A stretch of DNA of 37,711 nucleotides from Oscillospiraceae bacterium (GCA_015064395.1 SVSH01000018.1:1-37711); one strand, 5' to 3'. Counted from the first letter of the stretch, positions 22,833 through 31,645 are shown. Made by a program: numbers and translations. Notes: generated by a model not told the origin, from the letters alone.

Positions 22833-23297
22833 TTATTCGGCGTCGATGTTGATCTCCATCGTCTCGCCGCCCGTCTCGGGGGTAGGCTCGGTCTTGGCGG
22901 CCTTTTCCTTCTTGTTCTTGGTGAACAGCGCCTTGAACTTGGCAACGATCTCAGGTGCGCGCTCGATGACGTCAGCGACCTGCTCCACCGTGCCAACGGG
23001 GGCGTTGATGTTGACGATCTCCACACTGCCATCCGCCTTAACGGTCAAGAAACCGACGGGAGAAATGGACAGACCCGTACCGCCGCCACCGCCGAAGTTC
23101 TGCTTGGTGTTGGCATTTTTGCCGTTGTAATCCAAGCCCCCCGAGGCAAAGCCCATGGAGATCTTGGAGATAGGGATGATGGTGGTACCCGACTCGGTAT
23201 TGATGGGATTACCGATGACGGTGTTGGAGTCCACCAGCGTGCGCAGACTCTCAAGAGAGGTCTGAATAATGTCCTGAAGCTTGTTTTCGTTTGCCAT
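22833..23297 (-). CDS. gerW: Sporulation protein GerW/YtfJ
   Basis: 154 residues. The family core is evident: MANENKLQDIIQTSLESLRTL-type N terminus, NTVIGNPINTESGTTIIPISKISMGF in the first half, a glycine run FGGGGGTGLSISPVGFL, and a variable charged tail. It is a forespore protein needed for proper germination in Bacillus. ATG 23297 has GGAAGG 8 bases upstream. It follows the DUF2953 gene as ytfJ follows ytfI in Bacillus. Confidence 0.95.
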   Translation of the reverse strand: MANENKLQDIIQTSLESLRTLVDSNTVIGNPINTESGTTIIPISKISMGFASGGLDYNGKNANTKQNFGGGGGTGLSISPVGFLTVKADGSVEIVNINAPVGTVEQVADVIERAPEIVAKFKALFTKNKKEKAAKTEPTPETGGETMEINIDAE

Positions 23298-23339
23298 AAG
23301 AATGACCTTCCTTTCCAAATTGGTTGAAATGGATGTATA

Positions 23340-23996
23340 TTATTTTGCTTTGCGCTTGGAAACACGGGAATGATGGGAGGAGATCTTCATCATCGAATGC
23401 AGGGCAATGATGATCAAGTGGATCACCCGCAGACGAAATCGCAGGTGAATATCGGCACGCGTGCGGTCACTTGTGAAATCCGCGGCCACGCCAACGCGGG
23501 CATTGCGGGAGATATGCAAATGGGAGAACTGCTCGAGCGTCTCGAGCAAAAAGGCCAGCGCCGGGGAGATGACGCCATAGAGCAGGGCAGTCGTGGCGGC
23601 GTCGCCCGATCCGACCGTGATGGTCAGTTTTGTCACGCGTACGTGGGCGAGCGACAGCGAACGGCGCAAGACGGTGGAGGCCAGCTCGGTCGCAAAGGAT
23701 AGCTTTTCCGTCAGAGGGGCACCGTCATCGGGCGGCGGCAAGGTGGGGGCGGAGCGTTCTTTTTTGTTCCGCTTTTCTTGCCTTTTTTTTATGGCCCGTT
23801 CGGAATAGTCCGACAGACGGACTCGCTTCCTCTTTTCCGGATACCGATAAAAGGAAAGGCCCAAAATCCGCCCGCGCAGGCGAAGGTCGTGCTCGTCGTT
23901 CATCGCCACTGTCAGTGTGACGGGCGCGGCGAGAAACAGTAGCATCAGTGCGAAGATGCAAGCGCAGACGATGCCGAATATCTGCCAAGACGTCAT
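23340..23996 (-). CDS. DUF2953 (YtfI-like) membrane protein
   Basis: 218 residues with one N-terminal membrane helix (about 4-28), a short beta segment DEHDLRLRGRILGLSFYRYP, a highly basic stretch (about 55-85), and a second half with TKLTITVGSGDAATTALLYGVISPALAFLL and DFTSDRTRADIHLRFRLRVIHLI, which match DUF2953. Function unknown; the Bacillus counterpart ytfI is paired with ytfJ, as here. AAAGGAGG lies 8 bases before ATG 23996. Confidence 0.87.
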   Translation of the reverse strand: MTSWQIFGIVCACIFALMLLFLAAPVTLTVAMNDEHDLRLRGRILGLSFYRYPEKRKRVRLSDYSERAIKKRQEKRNKKERSAPTLPPPDDGAPLTEKLSFATELASTVLRRSLSLAHVRVTKLTITVGSGDAATTALLYGVISPALAFLLETLEQFSHLHISRNARVGVAADFTSDRTRADIHLRFRLRVIHLIIIALHSMMKISSHHSRVSKRKAK

Positions 23997-24060
23997 AACG
24001 GAGCCTCCTTTCCCTAAGATTGCAAAACGGTATATCAATTATTGCCAGAGGCGGCTTTGC

Positions 24061-24726
24061 TCATTCGTCGGATGCCTCAGAGGACTCCGTGGCGGCCTGC
24101 TCGGCAGACGCCTTTTCGCTCTCGACCTGTGCCGCTACGGCCAAGGATTCGGTCGCGGGCAGTTCAGCCAAAGAATTGATGCCAAAGACGCGCAGGAACT
24201 TATCCGTGGTGGCGTACAGCATGGGGCGTCCGACCACATCCAGGCGTCCGACGGCCTCGATCAGACCCTTATCGAGCAGCGAGTTGACGGCATATGAGCT
24301 GTCAACACCGCGCACGTTGTCAATAAAGGAACGGGTGACGGGCTGATTGTAAGCAACGACGGCCAGCACCTCCATAGAGGACGCCGACAGGTTGCCGCCG
24401 CGACGGACACCCAAGGCTTCGCGGATGTAGGGAGCAAAGCGCTCCTTGGTGCAAAGCTGTGCCGTCTCGGGCAGAAGCAGCAGCTGAATGCCGCGGTGAG
24501 AGTCCTCGGCATTGAAGGTGGGCTGCATATGCTCAAGAAGACGCTTGACGTCCTCGACGGCAAGTCCCAGCACCTCGGACAGCTTGGTATATTTCATGGG
24601 ATAGCCTGCGGCGAACAGGATAGCCTCAAGGCAAGCCTCCAGCTCTGCCATGGTTTCGAGTGCCGGCAGATGCTCGGGCTGCTTGTTTTCTTTTTGTTGG
24701 TTGATGTTTTGCTCGGTCTGACTCAT
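24061..24726 (-). CDS. scpB: Segregation and condensation protein B
   Basis: 221 residues. Two winged-helix units lie between about 28 and 190; typical segments are LEACLEAILFAAGYPM, VLAVVAYNQPVTRSFIDNVRGVDSSYAV and KGLIEAVGRLDVVGRP. The last 40 residues are acidic and low-complexity. ScpB forms a dimer that binds ScpA and SMC in chromosome compaction and segregation. Its ATG overlaps the scpA stop by 4 bases, giving translational coupling. Confidence 0.96.
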   Translation of the reverse strand: MSQTEQNINQQKENKQPEHLPALETMAELEACLEAILFAAGYPMKYTKLSEVLGLAVEDVKRLLEHMQPTFNAEDSHRGIQLLLLPETAQLCTKERFAPYIREALGVRRGGNLSASSMEVLAVVAYNQPVTRSFIDNVRGVDSSYAVNSLLDKGLIEAVGRLDVVGRPMLYATTDKFLRVFGINSLAELPATESLAVAAQVESEKASAEQAATESSEASDE

Positions 24727-25571
24727 ATTTTGTCTTCCTTTCCGTCCATAGCGTTTTCAATGTGAAGCTGAGCCTCGTCGGTGGTATCCTCACTCGTTTC
24801 CCGACCGGGTGGGGGCGGGGGATTGTCGTTGATGACAAAGCGGGTAGAGGTGCCGTGGAGCGAGGTGAATTCATCGGGATCGTCCACAATGAGGATCTGA
24901 CGCATCTTGACCAGCTCCAATACGCCAAGGAATATGGCGATCATGTCGGGGAGTGAGGTCGAATCGCTCAAAAGATCGGAAAGGGAGACGTCCTTGTTTT
25001 GCATCTTGTGACGGCCCATGCGATTGAGAATACCGACGATCTTAAGCTCGACCGGCACGATGGGCGTGCTGATCATGGGAGTGAAGGTGGCACGGTGCGA
25101 GTCGCGCATGCTCTCCTGGTAGGAGGCAATACGGCGAATGGCGGTGCACAGCGACGTGATCTGCTGATCGGCCACGTAGGTGCGGTCGATGCTGATCTCG
25201 TCCGTGTCCTTGACCATACGGTCGCGGTGCTCGGCGTGCATCTTTTGCAGGGTGGGAGTGATCGCCTTGGCCTGCTGGTAACGAAGCAACAGCTCGGCCA
25301 GATCGGCGCGGGGGTCCTCCTCCGGCTTTTCCTCCTGGGGCAGCATCATCTTACTCTTGATGAGCATCAGCTCGCTCGCCATGACCAAAAACTCGGCCGC
25401 TACGTCCATGTCCATGCTCTCCATCTCGGCAATGGTCGCCAGATACTGGTCGCACAGATAGGCAATGGGCAGATTTCGTATATCAATTTTATCTTTCTGG
25501 ATGAGCTTGAAGATCAGGTCCATAGGGCCGTCAAAGTCAAACTGCTCCAATTTGAAGGTCAATGCTTCCAT
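24723..25571 (-). CDS. scpA: Segregation and condensation protein A (kleisin)
   Basis: 282 residues. The N terminus has the diagnostic FDGPMDLIFKLIQKDKIDIRNLPIAYLCDQYL; the middle has FLVMASELMLIKSKMMLP; the C-terminal winged helix includes IAIFLGVLELVKMRQILI. Kleisin subunit bridging SMC heads and ScpB. A 30-residue proline-rich/acidic tail is not conserved. AAAGGA stands 5 bases before ATG 25571. Confidence 0.96.
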   Translation of the reverse strand: MEALTFKLEQFDFDGPMDLIFKLIQKDKIDIRNLPIAYLCDQYLATIAEMESMDMDVAAEFLVMASELMLIKSKMMLPQEEKPEEDPRADLAELLLRYQQAKAITPTLQKMHAEHRDRMVKDTDEISIDRTYVADQQITSLCTAIRRIASYQESMRDSHRATFTPMISTPIVPVELKIVGILNRMGRHKMQNKDVSLSDLLSDSTSLPDMIAIFLGVLELVKMRQILIVDDPDEFTSLHGTSTRFVINDNPPPPPGRETSEDTTDEAQLHIENAMDGKEDKI

Positions 25572-25596
25572 GGAAATCCTTTCAGTGTGTGATGTG

Positions 25597-26367
25597 TCAG
25601 AGGAACGAGGAGATCAGATATTGGATCAAGAGAAGAAGAAAACCGGGCTCACTGTCGGCAGGCATACCAAACAGCGAGAAGGTCAAAGATTCCAAGCCGC
25701 CGACGATCCAATTCAGGGGCAGGGTCAGAATACCCGTGCAAAGCAGGGCAAGCATGACGTACATGATGATGCGCTCGTACTTCATAATACCGAAATACCA
25801 CTTGGGAGGGAGCAGCACGTAAAAGATACGCGAGCCGTCCAAAGGGGGGACGGGGATGAGATTAAAGACGGCGTAGCTGAAGTTGATCAGCACGCTCAGA
25901 TAGATCATCATGACCACGATGGCGACGATGAGAAAGGGCGTGCTGACAGAAACAGCGGATTGCGTGAGGATCGAGACGTACAGAGAATCAATATCCGCGG
26001 CAAAGAAATGATCTACGCCAAGCAGCGCAAGACGCAGGATACCTGCGCTGACAATACCCAAAACGATATTGGAAAGAGGGCCTGCAAGCGCCGAGAGCGC
26101 CATATCGCGGCGCGGATTTTTGAAATTTCTTGTGTTGATGGGAACGGGATTGGCCCAACCGAAGCGGAACAGTACCATGCAGATAAAGCCGATGGGATTG
26201 ATGTGCTTCATGGGGTTGAGCGAGATGCGCCCGAAGTTACGGGCGGTGGGGTCGCCTAATTGATAGGCGGCAAGTCCATGGCACATCTCGTGAAAGGACA
26301 GTGCCAAAAGAATGACAGGCAAGCTGAGCAGTATGCTCGGCAGCCGATCCATAAAACTGGAAAGCAT
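25597..26367 (-). CDS. Site-2-type (M50) intramembrane metalloprotease
   Basis: 256 residues, about six membrane helices. The zinc site HEMCH is near residue 26 inside a membrane helix, and the second motif NLIPVPPLDGSR near residue 185 supplies the third ligand. This short form without PDZ belongs to the YwhC/Rip-like group often placed beside scpAB in Firmicutes. Substrates unknown. GGAG is 11 bases before ATG 26367. Confidence 0.91.
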   Translation of the reverse strand: MLSSFMDRLPSILLSLPVILLALSFHEMCHGLAAYQLGDPTARNFGRISLNPMKHINPIGFICMVLFRFGWANPVPINTRNFKNPRRDMALSALAGPLSNIVLGIVSAGILRLALLGVDHFFAADIDSLYVSILTQSAVSVSTPFLIVAIVVMMIYLSVLINFSYAVFNLIPVPPLDGSRIFYVLLPPKWYFGIMKYERIIMYVMLALLCTGILTLPLNWIVGGLESLTFSLFGMPADSEPGFLLLLIQYLISSFL

Positions 26368-26414
26368 GAATATAAATCTCCTTGATTGCGATGAATGGAT
26401 CAAACACCCCGCTG

Positions 26415-26909
26415 TCAGGACGTCAGGGGGCCATCGAGAATGTGATGGCGACCGTCAATAAAAGAGAGCGCGGCGGCGCTGGTCTCGCGAGAAAGATACG
26501 TCTGTACGGCGTAGCGCTGCATGGGGACGCCCAACTGATCGATCGACACCAAGCACAATTTGGTTCCGTCCAATCCGCACTCGGCGTACTGGTCGAGCAG
26601 CTCACCGCTGTAATAATACTGAATGGGATGAAAGGGGCCCACCTTGGGGTGGGTGTCCCAGGCGTCGGCGGACGTGATCAGCTCGTCGACGCGCACGTCG
26701 TAGCCGATCTCCTCCAGACACTCGCGCAAAAGACACTCCTCGTGTGTCTCGTCGCCCTCAATGCCCCCGCCCGGCAGCAAGTAGCCCAGGCGATGCGGGA
26801 TGGCGGCGACCATGCCGTCCTGCACGATGACGAGATACGCCCCCGTGCGGTGGTAGTAGGTCAGCGTCGGGTCACATTGCCCGAAGGTCTTGTCGGTCCT
26901 GTATTCCAT
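26415..26909 (-). CDS. NUDIX hydrolase
   Basis: 164 residues with a complete Nudix box GGGIEGDETHEECLLRECLEEIGY (about residues 54-77; G, E, REC-LEE and G in place). It hydrolyses a nucleoside diphosphate linked to some moiety; the specific substrate cannot be assigned. Its ATG overlaps the engB stop as TGATG, so translation is coupled. The frame running further upstream lies within engB and is not coding. Confidence 0.92.
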   Translation of the reverse strand: MEYRTDKTFGQCDPTLTYYHRTGAYLVIVQDGMVAAIPHRLGYLLPGGGIEGDETHEECLLRECLEEIGYDVRVDELITSADAWDTHPKVGPFHPIQYYYSGELLDQYAECGLDGTKLCLVSIDQLGVPMQRYAVQTYLSRETSAAALSFIDGRHHILDGPLTS

Positions 26910-27520
26910 CACGGACAGCGAATGCCGGTGTGGGCAGAGATCTGCTGCCACAGCGCCGTCTTGCCCTCGCCCTTGAGCGAGGAGAAGAAAACGATGGGGG
27001 TGTCTGTGCCGATGGCAGGATGCGAGGCAAAGGCAACCTCTGCCGCCCGGCGCTCGGTGACGTTGAGCTTGTCGCACTTGGTGGCGACGACGATGAAGGA
27101 CAGACCTGATGCCCGGAGAAAGTCCAGCATCATAACGTCGTCCTCGGTGGGACCCACGCGGCTGTCAATGAGCTGCATAACCAGCGAGAGACGGTCAATG
27201 TTGGGGTTTTTGGTGAAATACGAGTCGGTCAGCTCGCGCCATTGTGCCGCCTCCTGGGGGGCGCGACGGGCAAAGCCGTAGCCGGGCAGGTCAACAAAGA
27301 ACATCTTTTTGTCGATGTCGTAGAAGTTGATGGTAATGGTCTTGCCGGGCACCTTACTGACGCGCGTCAGGCTTTTGCGGCCAAGCAGGGCGTTGATCAG
27401 CGAGCTTTTTCCCACGTTGGAGCGACCAGAGAAGGCGATCTGGGGAACGGGGTCGCCGGGAAACTGGCGAAGAAAGCCGGCGCTGATGCGCAGACTGGTA
27501 TTTTGAATGTTCAGAGCCAT
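26909..27520 (-). CDS. engB: Ribosome biogenesis GTPase EngB/YsxC
   Basis: 203 residues. All GTPase boxes are visible: G1 GRSNVGKSS (about 35), G2 threonine in PGKTITINFY, G3 DLPGYGFA, G4 TKCDK and G5 SSLKGEG. EngB helps late assembly of the 50S subunit. Start ATG 27520 has GGAG 8 bases before it. It sits 19 bases after lon, the lonA-ysxC order known from Bacillus. Confidence 0.97.
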   Translation of the reverse strand: MALNIQNTSLRISAGFLRQFPGDPVPQIAFSGRSNVGKSSLINALLGRKSLTRVSKVPGKTITINFYDIDKKMFFVDLPGYGFARRAPQEAAQWRELTDSYFTKNPNIDRLSLVMQLIDSRVGPTEDDVMMLDFLRASGLSFIVVATKCDKLNVTERRAAEVAFASHPAIGTDTPIVFFSSLKGEGKTALWQQISAHTGIRCP

Positions 27521-27539
27521 GAATAACTCCTTTCTGATG

Positions 27540-29924
27540 TCAAAGAAGGGCGTTTTTGAGTACGTCATCTGCCACGCGGCAGGGAATAAAGGTCAAGTTG
27601 TCGCGAGCCAGGGAATCGATGTTCTCCAGGTCGCGCTCATTGTCGGCGGGGATCAGCACCGTCTTGACACCGGCGCTGTAGGCCGCCATGGTCTTCTCGC
27701 GAAGCCCCCCGATGGGAAGCACGCGACCGCGCAGCGTGATCTCGCCCGTCATGGCGACGTCGTGGCGCACAGGGCGACCCGTCAACGCACTGACAAGGGC
27801 CGTCAGCATGGTCACGCCGGCACTGGGACCGTCCTTGGGAACGGCACCCTCGGGTACGTGAATGTGAATATCCTTTTTCTGATAGAAGTCGGTGGGAATG
27901 CCATACTGGCTTGCGATGGAACGGGTGTAGGACAGTGCCGCCTTGGCGGACTCCTGCATCACGTCGCCGAGTGAGCCGGTCAGCTCCAGCTTGCCCGTGC
28001 CCTCCAGGGCAGCGACCTCGACCTTGAGCATGTCGCCCCCCAACTCGGTGTAGGCAAGACCGTTGACCGTGCCGACCTCGTCGACCTCGTCGATCTTCTC
28101 GGGCAACAGCTTGCGGCAGCCCAGATACTCCTTGATATGGTGCGCGTCGATACGGACGCTCTTTTTCCCCTCGTCTACCATCTTGCGGGCCGCTTTGCGG
28201 ATGAGCGAGGCGATGGTGCGCTCCAGGTTACGAACGCCTGCCTCGTGGGTGTAATAGTCGATCAGCTCGACGACGGCCTCGTCCGTTATACGGAGCTTGG
28301 CGCGTGTCAGACCGTGACGGTTCAACTGCTTGGGAATGAGATGGTTTTTGGCAATATTGATCTTCTCCCGCTTGGTGTAGCTCCGCATCTCAATGACCTC
28401 CATGCGGTCAATGAGGGGGCGGGGAACGGTGTCCAGTGTGTTGGCCGTCGCAATGAACAGACAGTCGGACAGATCAAACGGAATTTCCAGATAGTGATCG
28501 CGGAAGGCCTTGTTTTGCTCGGCGTCCAGCACCTCCAAAAGGGCCGCGGCGGGGTCGCCCTGATACCCTTGTCCCATCTTGTCAATCTCATCGAGTAAAA
28601 TGAGAGGATTGCAGGAGCCTGCCTGCCCGATGGCGGCCATGATGCGGCCGGGCATGGAGCCTAAGTAAGTTTTGCGGTGACCGCGAATGTCAGCCTCGTC
28701 CCGAATGCCGCCCAGCGAGACGCGGACGTACTTGCGCTTCATGGCGCGCGCGATGGAGGCGGCGACTGACGTCTTACCGACACCGGGCGCACCGACCAAG
28801 CAAATAACCTGGTTTTTTAGCTCGGGATGCAGCTGCTTGACGGCGAGATATTCCAGAATGCGATCCTTGACCTTTTCCAGACCGTCGTGATCCTTGTCAA
28901 GGATCTTTTGAGCGGCAGATACGTCCAATCTTTCCTTGGTCTTTTTATGCCAGGGCAGATCGAGCACGGTATCCAGATAGGTGGTAATGACAGATGCCTC
29001 GGAGGAGCCGAAGGGGGTCTTGGCCAGACGCTCGTTTTCCTTGAGCAGCTTTTGTTCAATCTCTTGATTGAGATGCAGCGAGCGAATGCGTGCCTCATAG
29101 CGCTCGGTCTCGGCGTTCGCGCCGTCACCCAGCTCGTCCTGAATGACACGGATCTGCTCGCGCAGGTAAAATTCCTTTTGATTGCGGGCCATCCGTGCGT
29201 GGACCTTGCGCTGAATGTCGGAGGCGCAGGCAAGGATCTCGCCCTCGCTCTCCAGCATAGCCAGCACCATATCCACGCGGGGATAGGGCTCGTAGCATTC
29301 CAGCACCTTTTGCTTGTCCTCGGTGTGGATGAGCACGTTGGCGGCGACAAAATCAGCCAGCTGACCCGGATCACGGATGGCGGCTGCGGTGTGCAGCATT
29401 TCGTCCGATCCCGAGGGGAGATATTGGCTCAGATCCTGAAGCGCCTGCATCAGCGTGTGCAGATAAGCGCGGGCGTGCAGGGAATCGGGGTCGCCCAGCA
29501 TAATGGTCTTGGTCAAAATATTCGCTGTTGCAAATTCGCCGCCCTCGTCGATCGAAAGCAGTGTGGCGCGGGCGCAGCCCTCGAAAATGACCCGGAATTG
29601 CTTATCGGGCGTTTGTACCATCTGCTTGATACGAACGATCGTACCGACCGAATAGAGCTGGGACATCAAGGGCGGCTGAGGACGGGGAGCAGCATCAGCG
29701 GCTTCGTCCTCCGACAGCATTTCAAAAAGACGGTCGAGCAGGTGCGCGGGCTGCTCGGTGACCAAAAGGAGAAATCCGTTGGTCGCGGCGGCCGCCTTGG
29801 CCGCGCGGATATCTCCCTGCTCAGTTAATTCAAAGTTGAGAAGTGCATCGGGGAAGGCAACGGTGTCCCGCAGTGAGATCACGGGCATGGACAATTTTTC
29901 GGCTTTTTCTATGTATTGGGACAT
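27540..29924 (-). CDS. lon: ATP-dependent Lon protease
   Basis: 794 residues, LonA type. N-terminal substrate-binding LON domain (about 10-205, with [16 protein letters not shown]), a coiled linker, AAA+ module with Walker [10 protein letters not shown] near residue 378 and Walker B LLDEIDKM near 443, and a C-terminal protease domain with catalytic Ser in PKDGPSAGV near 700 and Lys in [10 protein letters not shown] near 743. It degrades misfolded and regulatory proteins in the cytoplasm. First gene of the long minus-strand operon. Confidence 0.98.
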   Translation of the reverse strand: MSQYIEKAEKLSMPVISLRDTVAFPDALLNFELTEQGDIRAAKAAAATNGFLLLVTEQPAHLLDRLFEMLSEDEAADAAPRPQPPLMSQLYSVGTIVRIKQMVQTPDKQFRVIFEGCARATLLSIDEGGEFATANILTKTIMLGDPDSLHARAYLHTLMQALQDLSQYLPSGSDEMLHTAAAIRDPGQLADFVAANVLIHTEDKQKVLECYEPYPRVDMVLAMLESEGEILACASDIQRKVHARMARNQKEFYLREQIRVIQDELGDGANAETERYEARIRSLHLNQEIEQKLLKENERLAKTPFGSSEASVITTYLDTVLDLPWHKKTKERLDVSAAQKILDKDHDGLEKVKDRILEYLAVKQLHPELKNQVICLVGAPGVGKTSVAASIARAMKRKYVRVSLGGIRDEADIRGHRKTYLGSMPGRIMAAIGQAGSCNPLILLDEIDKMGQGYQGDPAAALLEVLDAEQNKAFRDHYLEIPFDLSDCLFIATANTLDTVPRPLIDRMEVIEMRSYTKREKINIAKNHLIPKQLNRHGLTRAKLRITDEAVVELIDYYTHEAGVRNLERTIASLIRKAARKMVDEGKKSVRIDAHHIKEYLGCRKLLPEKIDEVDEVGTVNGLAYTELGGDMLKVEVAALEGTGKLELTGSLGDVMQESAKAALSYTRSIASQYGIPTDFYQKKDIHIHVPEGAVPKDGPSAGVTMLTALVSALTGRPVRHDVAMTGEITLRGRVLPIGGLREKTMAAYSAGVKTVLIPADNERDLENIDSLARDNLTFIPCRVADDVLKNALL

Positions 29925-29969
29925 GGTTGTAATGGTATCCTTTCTTGGGGTATCTCATATCTTTGTCTC

Positions 29970-30062
29970 CGCGTGCGCGGATATATCACAGTGGAAATGA
30001 TGCCCGATCGGTCAGGGGCATCAAAAAATGCAGTAGCGCGAGAGCATACTGCACCTATTATA
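29970..30062 (-). promoter_or_regulatory. lon promoter and structured leader
   Basis: Minus strand TATAAT at 30057-30062 with only a poor -35 (TAGAAA at 17 bases). The leader of about 125 bases starts with a TGCAGTA/TACTGCA dyad (30029-30053), then a GATGCCC/GGGCATC hairpin (29999-30022), then TCCGCG/CGCGGA (29968-29981). No CIRCE or CtsR box is recognisable. Confidence 0.6.
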
Positions 30063-30149
30063 ACACATATTTGAAAGAATTTCTACCCCTTTACGCGATT
30101 TTTACAAAATTTCTATCATCTATATAGTTTGTGTTCATAAATCGGGGTG

Positions 30150-30277
30150 AAAAAGAAGAGAGCACGCCGATGTTCGTTCCGCGTAAGGGTTATCATAAGA
30201 TTGATATCTCACGGATTGCGAAGACGGCGTGCTAAAAGAAGCAGGCATCACGGTCGGGGGGACACATTTTGTCTGCG
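30150..30277 (-). ncRNA. Candidate rod-shaped non-coding RNA
   Basis: A strong promoter directs transcription into this stretch, which has no reading frame of note. The RNA would fold into a long irregular rod: AGCACGCCG/CGGCGTGCT at the base (30161-30169 with 30225-30233), then CGAA/TTCG, CCG/CGG, TGAG/CTTA and TATCA/TGATA up to an ATCTTA loop. The base stem is followed on the minus strand by CTCTTCTTTTTC, a plausible terminator tail. It shows no signal recognition particle tetraloop, RNase P or tmRNA signature. Identity unknown. Confidence 0.5.
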
Positions 30278-30283
30278 TGGAAT

Positions 30284-30312
30284 ATTATACCGCATCCGAA
30301 GGCTTTTGTAAA
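30284..30312 (-). promoter_or_regulatory. sigma-A promoter of the candidate ncRNA
   Basis: Minus strand TTTACA (30307-30312), 17-base spacer, TATAAT (30284-30289). The next protein gene on this strand, lon, has its own promoter 220 bases on. Confidence 0.8.
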
Positions 30313-30347
30313 GCGGCAAAAGTGACGAAACTTGGCGTTTTTTTTCG

Positions 30348-30376
30348 TTGAAATCAATAACACCTAAAATTTTAAT
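30348..30376 (+). promoter_or_regulatory. Possible promoter ahead of the structured tandem element
   Basis: TTGAAA (30348-30353), 17-base spacer, TTTAAT (30371-30376), about 100 bases before copy A. Weak, in an AT-rich stretch. Confidence 0.35.
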
Positions 30377-30479
30377 GAATTTATGTGGCATTTTTTGAGC
30401 GTTTTTACCGCGACAGCTTGTCGTATGTGACAATGTCGTAGGACGCGGAGAGGGATGATGTCGTAGTAGGAGATTGCTT

Positions 30480-30880
30480 GGAATTTGGTTTTCTGTCCCT
30501 TGGGCGCGCCACATCGCGGCGCGCTGTGCTTGATGCTACTTCTTGGCATTCCCCAAGAAGTAGCCAAGAAGGGAACCAAGGGGACACCCCTTGGGACCCC
30601 GCCTCCCGACGGCTTTTTGAGAGCCGCCGGGGCTTTTGCTTTCGCAAGCTCCCTCCATCTTGGGCGCATGAGCGCACGCCCAAGATGGGTTTGCTTTGGC
30701 AAAACATTTTGCTTTCTATGCCTGCCGCTCGTGTTGGCTAAACTTGAGGCACAGCATGAAAAGCTTATATGCGACCTCTCGTCTTTCTCCTTACAGAGCG
30801 GCACGGAAAGGGAGGTCCCGGAGGGAACGTCCGGGCGCGTTTTCTTGGTTCGTTCTTTGCCGCGCGGCAAAGAATGAACA
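30480..30880. repeat. Structured tandem element, copy A
   Basis: About 400 bases without believable coding content, made of consecutive hairpins: H1 GCGCGCC/GGCGCGC (30504-30524), H2 GCTACTTCTTGG/CCAAGAAGTAGC (30535-30564), H3 CCAAGGGG/CCCCTTGG (30576-30594), H4 CCCGACGGCT/AGCCGCCGGG with one mismatch (30605-30631), H5 CCATCTTGGGCG/CGCCCAAGATGG (30655-30688), H6 GCAAAA/TTTTGC (30699-30712), long-range H7 GCCGCTC/GAGCGGC (30724-30802), H8 CCCGGA/TCCGGG (30817-30835), H9 GTTCGTTCTTTGCC/GGCAAAGAATGAAC (30848-30879). The order is the same in copy B. Strand of any transcript unknown. Confidence 0.8.
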
Positions 30881-30939
30881 TCCATGTCAGCATAGCGCAG
30901 CGCGAAGCAGTATGCGCGTCCGTAGAAGTAGTTGTTTGA

Positions 30940-31333
30940 AATTTCAGCTTTCTATCCTTGGTCCGCCGCACAACGCGCGGCGGGTAGCCTATGCTACTTC
31001 TTGGCATTCCCCAAGAAGTAGCCAAGAAGGGAACCAAGGGGACACCCCTTGGGACCCCGCCTCCCGACGGCTTTTTGAGAGCCGTCGGGGCTTTTGCCCT
31101 CGCAAGCCTCCCCCATCTTGGGCGCATGAGCGCACGCCCAAGATGGGTGCGGTTTGGCAAGAACTCTTGCTTTCCACGCCTGCCGCTCGTGTTGGCTAAC
31201 GTTGAGGCACAGCATCATAAACTTGTATGTGACCTCTCGTTATTCTCTTTGCAGAGCGGCAAAGGAGGGGGTTCCCAGGGGGAACGCCTGGGCGCGTTTC
31301 TTGGCTACTTCTTGCCGCGTGGCAAGAAGTAGC
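30940..31333. repeat. Structured tandem element, copy B
   Basis: Second direct copy, offset about 456-459 bases from copy A. H2, H3 and H5 are identical to copy A. H1 is CCGCCGC/GCGGCGG (30963-30983), H4 is repaired to CCCGACGGCT/AGCCGTCGGG, H6 is GCAAG/CTTGC, H8 is CCCAGG/CCTGGG (31274-31292) and H9 is GCTACTTCTTGCC/GGCAAGAAGTAGC (31304-31333). Changes in H1, H6, H8 and H9 occur on both arms so that pairing is kept. 31334-31452 holds no gene. Confidence 0.8.
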
Positions 31334-31452
31334 AATAAAAAACCGGCACAGCGAACGCGTGCCGTAGGCACAGTGTGAGCGTCAAAAGGAGAAGCCGCCA
31401 AAAAGCTTGTAAATCCCACTCAAAAAACAAAAAAATATTTTTGCAAAACCTA

Positions 31453-31481
31453 TTGACAAACACTCCCCCCCGTGGTATAAT
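31453..31481 (+). promoter_or_regulatory. Consensus sigma-A promoter of infC-rpmI-rplT
   Basis: TTGACA (31453-31458), 17-base spacer, TATAAT (31476-31481), with a 160-base leader to infC. Confidence 0.93.
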
Positions 31482-31488
31482 ACCGGGG

Positions 31489-31645
31489 AAAAGGAAGTAG
31501 AACAGGCTGTTCTCACCCTGCCGTATATGACGCGCATGGGTCGATATCGAAAATTTCTGTGGGAGGATTTAGGTTCTCTTGCAGTGTGTTCGTTCGGTAA
31601 GCCTGTGCTTCCCGGACGTTATTTTTTTGTCGGAGGTACACTGCT
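31489..31645 (+). promoter_or_regulatory. L20/infC operon leader with attenuator
   Basis: The leader ends in a hairpin CGTTCGG/CCGGACG with inner AAGC/GCTT (31591-31618) followed by TTATTTTTTT (31619-31628), upstream of the ribosome binding site. This is the layout of the Firmicutes infC leader, where L20 binding favours termination. Confidence 0.8.

Noticed and set aside
30150..30277. 6S RNA, SRP RNA or tmRNA identity for the rod-shaped RNA
   Set aside because: No SRP tetraloop context, no tmRNA tag frame, and it is shorter than usual 6S RNAs with no clear central bubble; left unassigned.
30480..31333. CRISPR array
   Set aside because: Only two long units, with hairpins throughout and no 20-40 base repeats with unique spacers; no cas genes in the window.
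30248..31378. Several overlapping open frames of 60-170 codons on both strands in the tandem element
   Set aside because: They exist on both strands because the DNA is GC-rich and palindromic, lack ribosome binding sites, and the differences between the two copies keep base pairing rather than codons.
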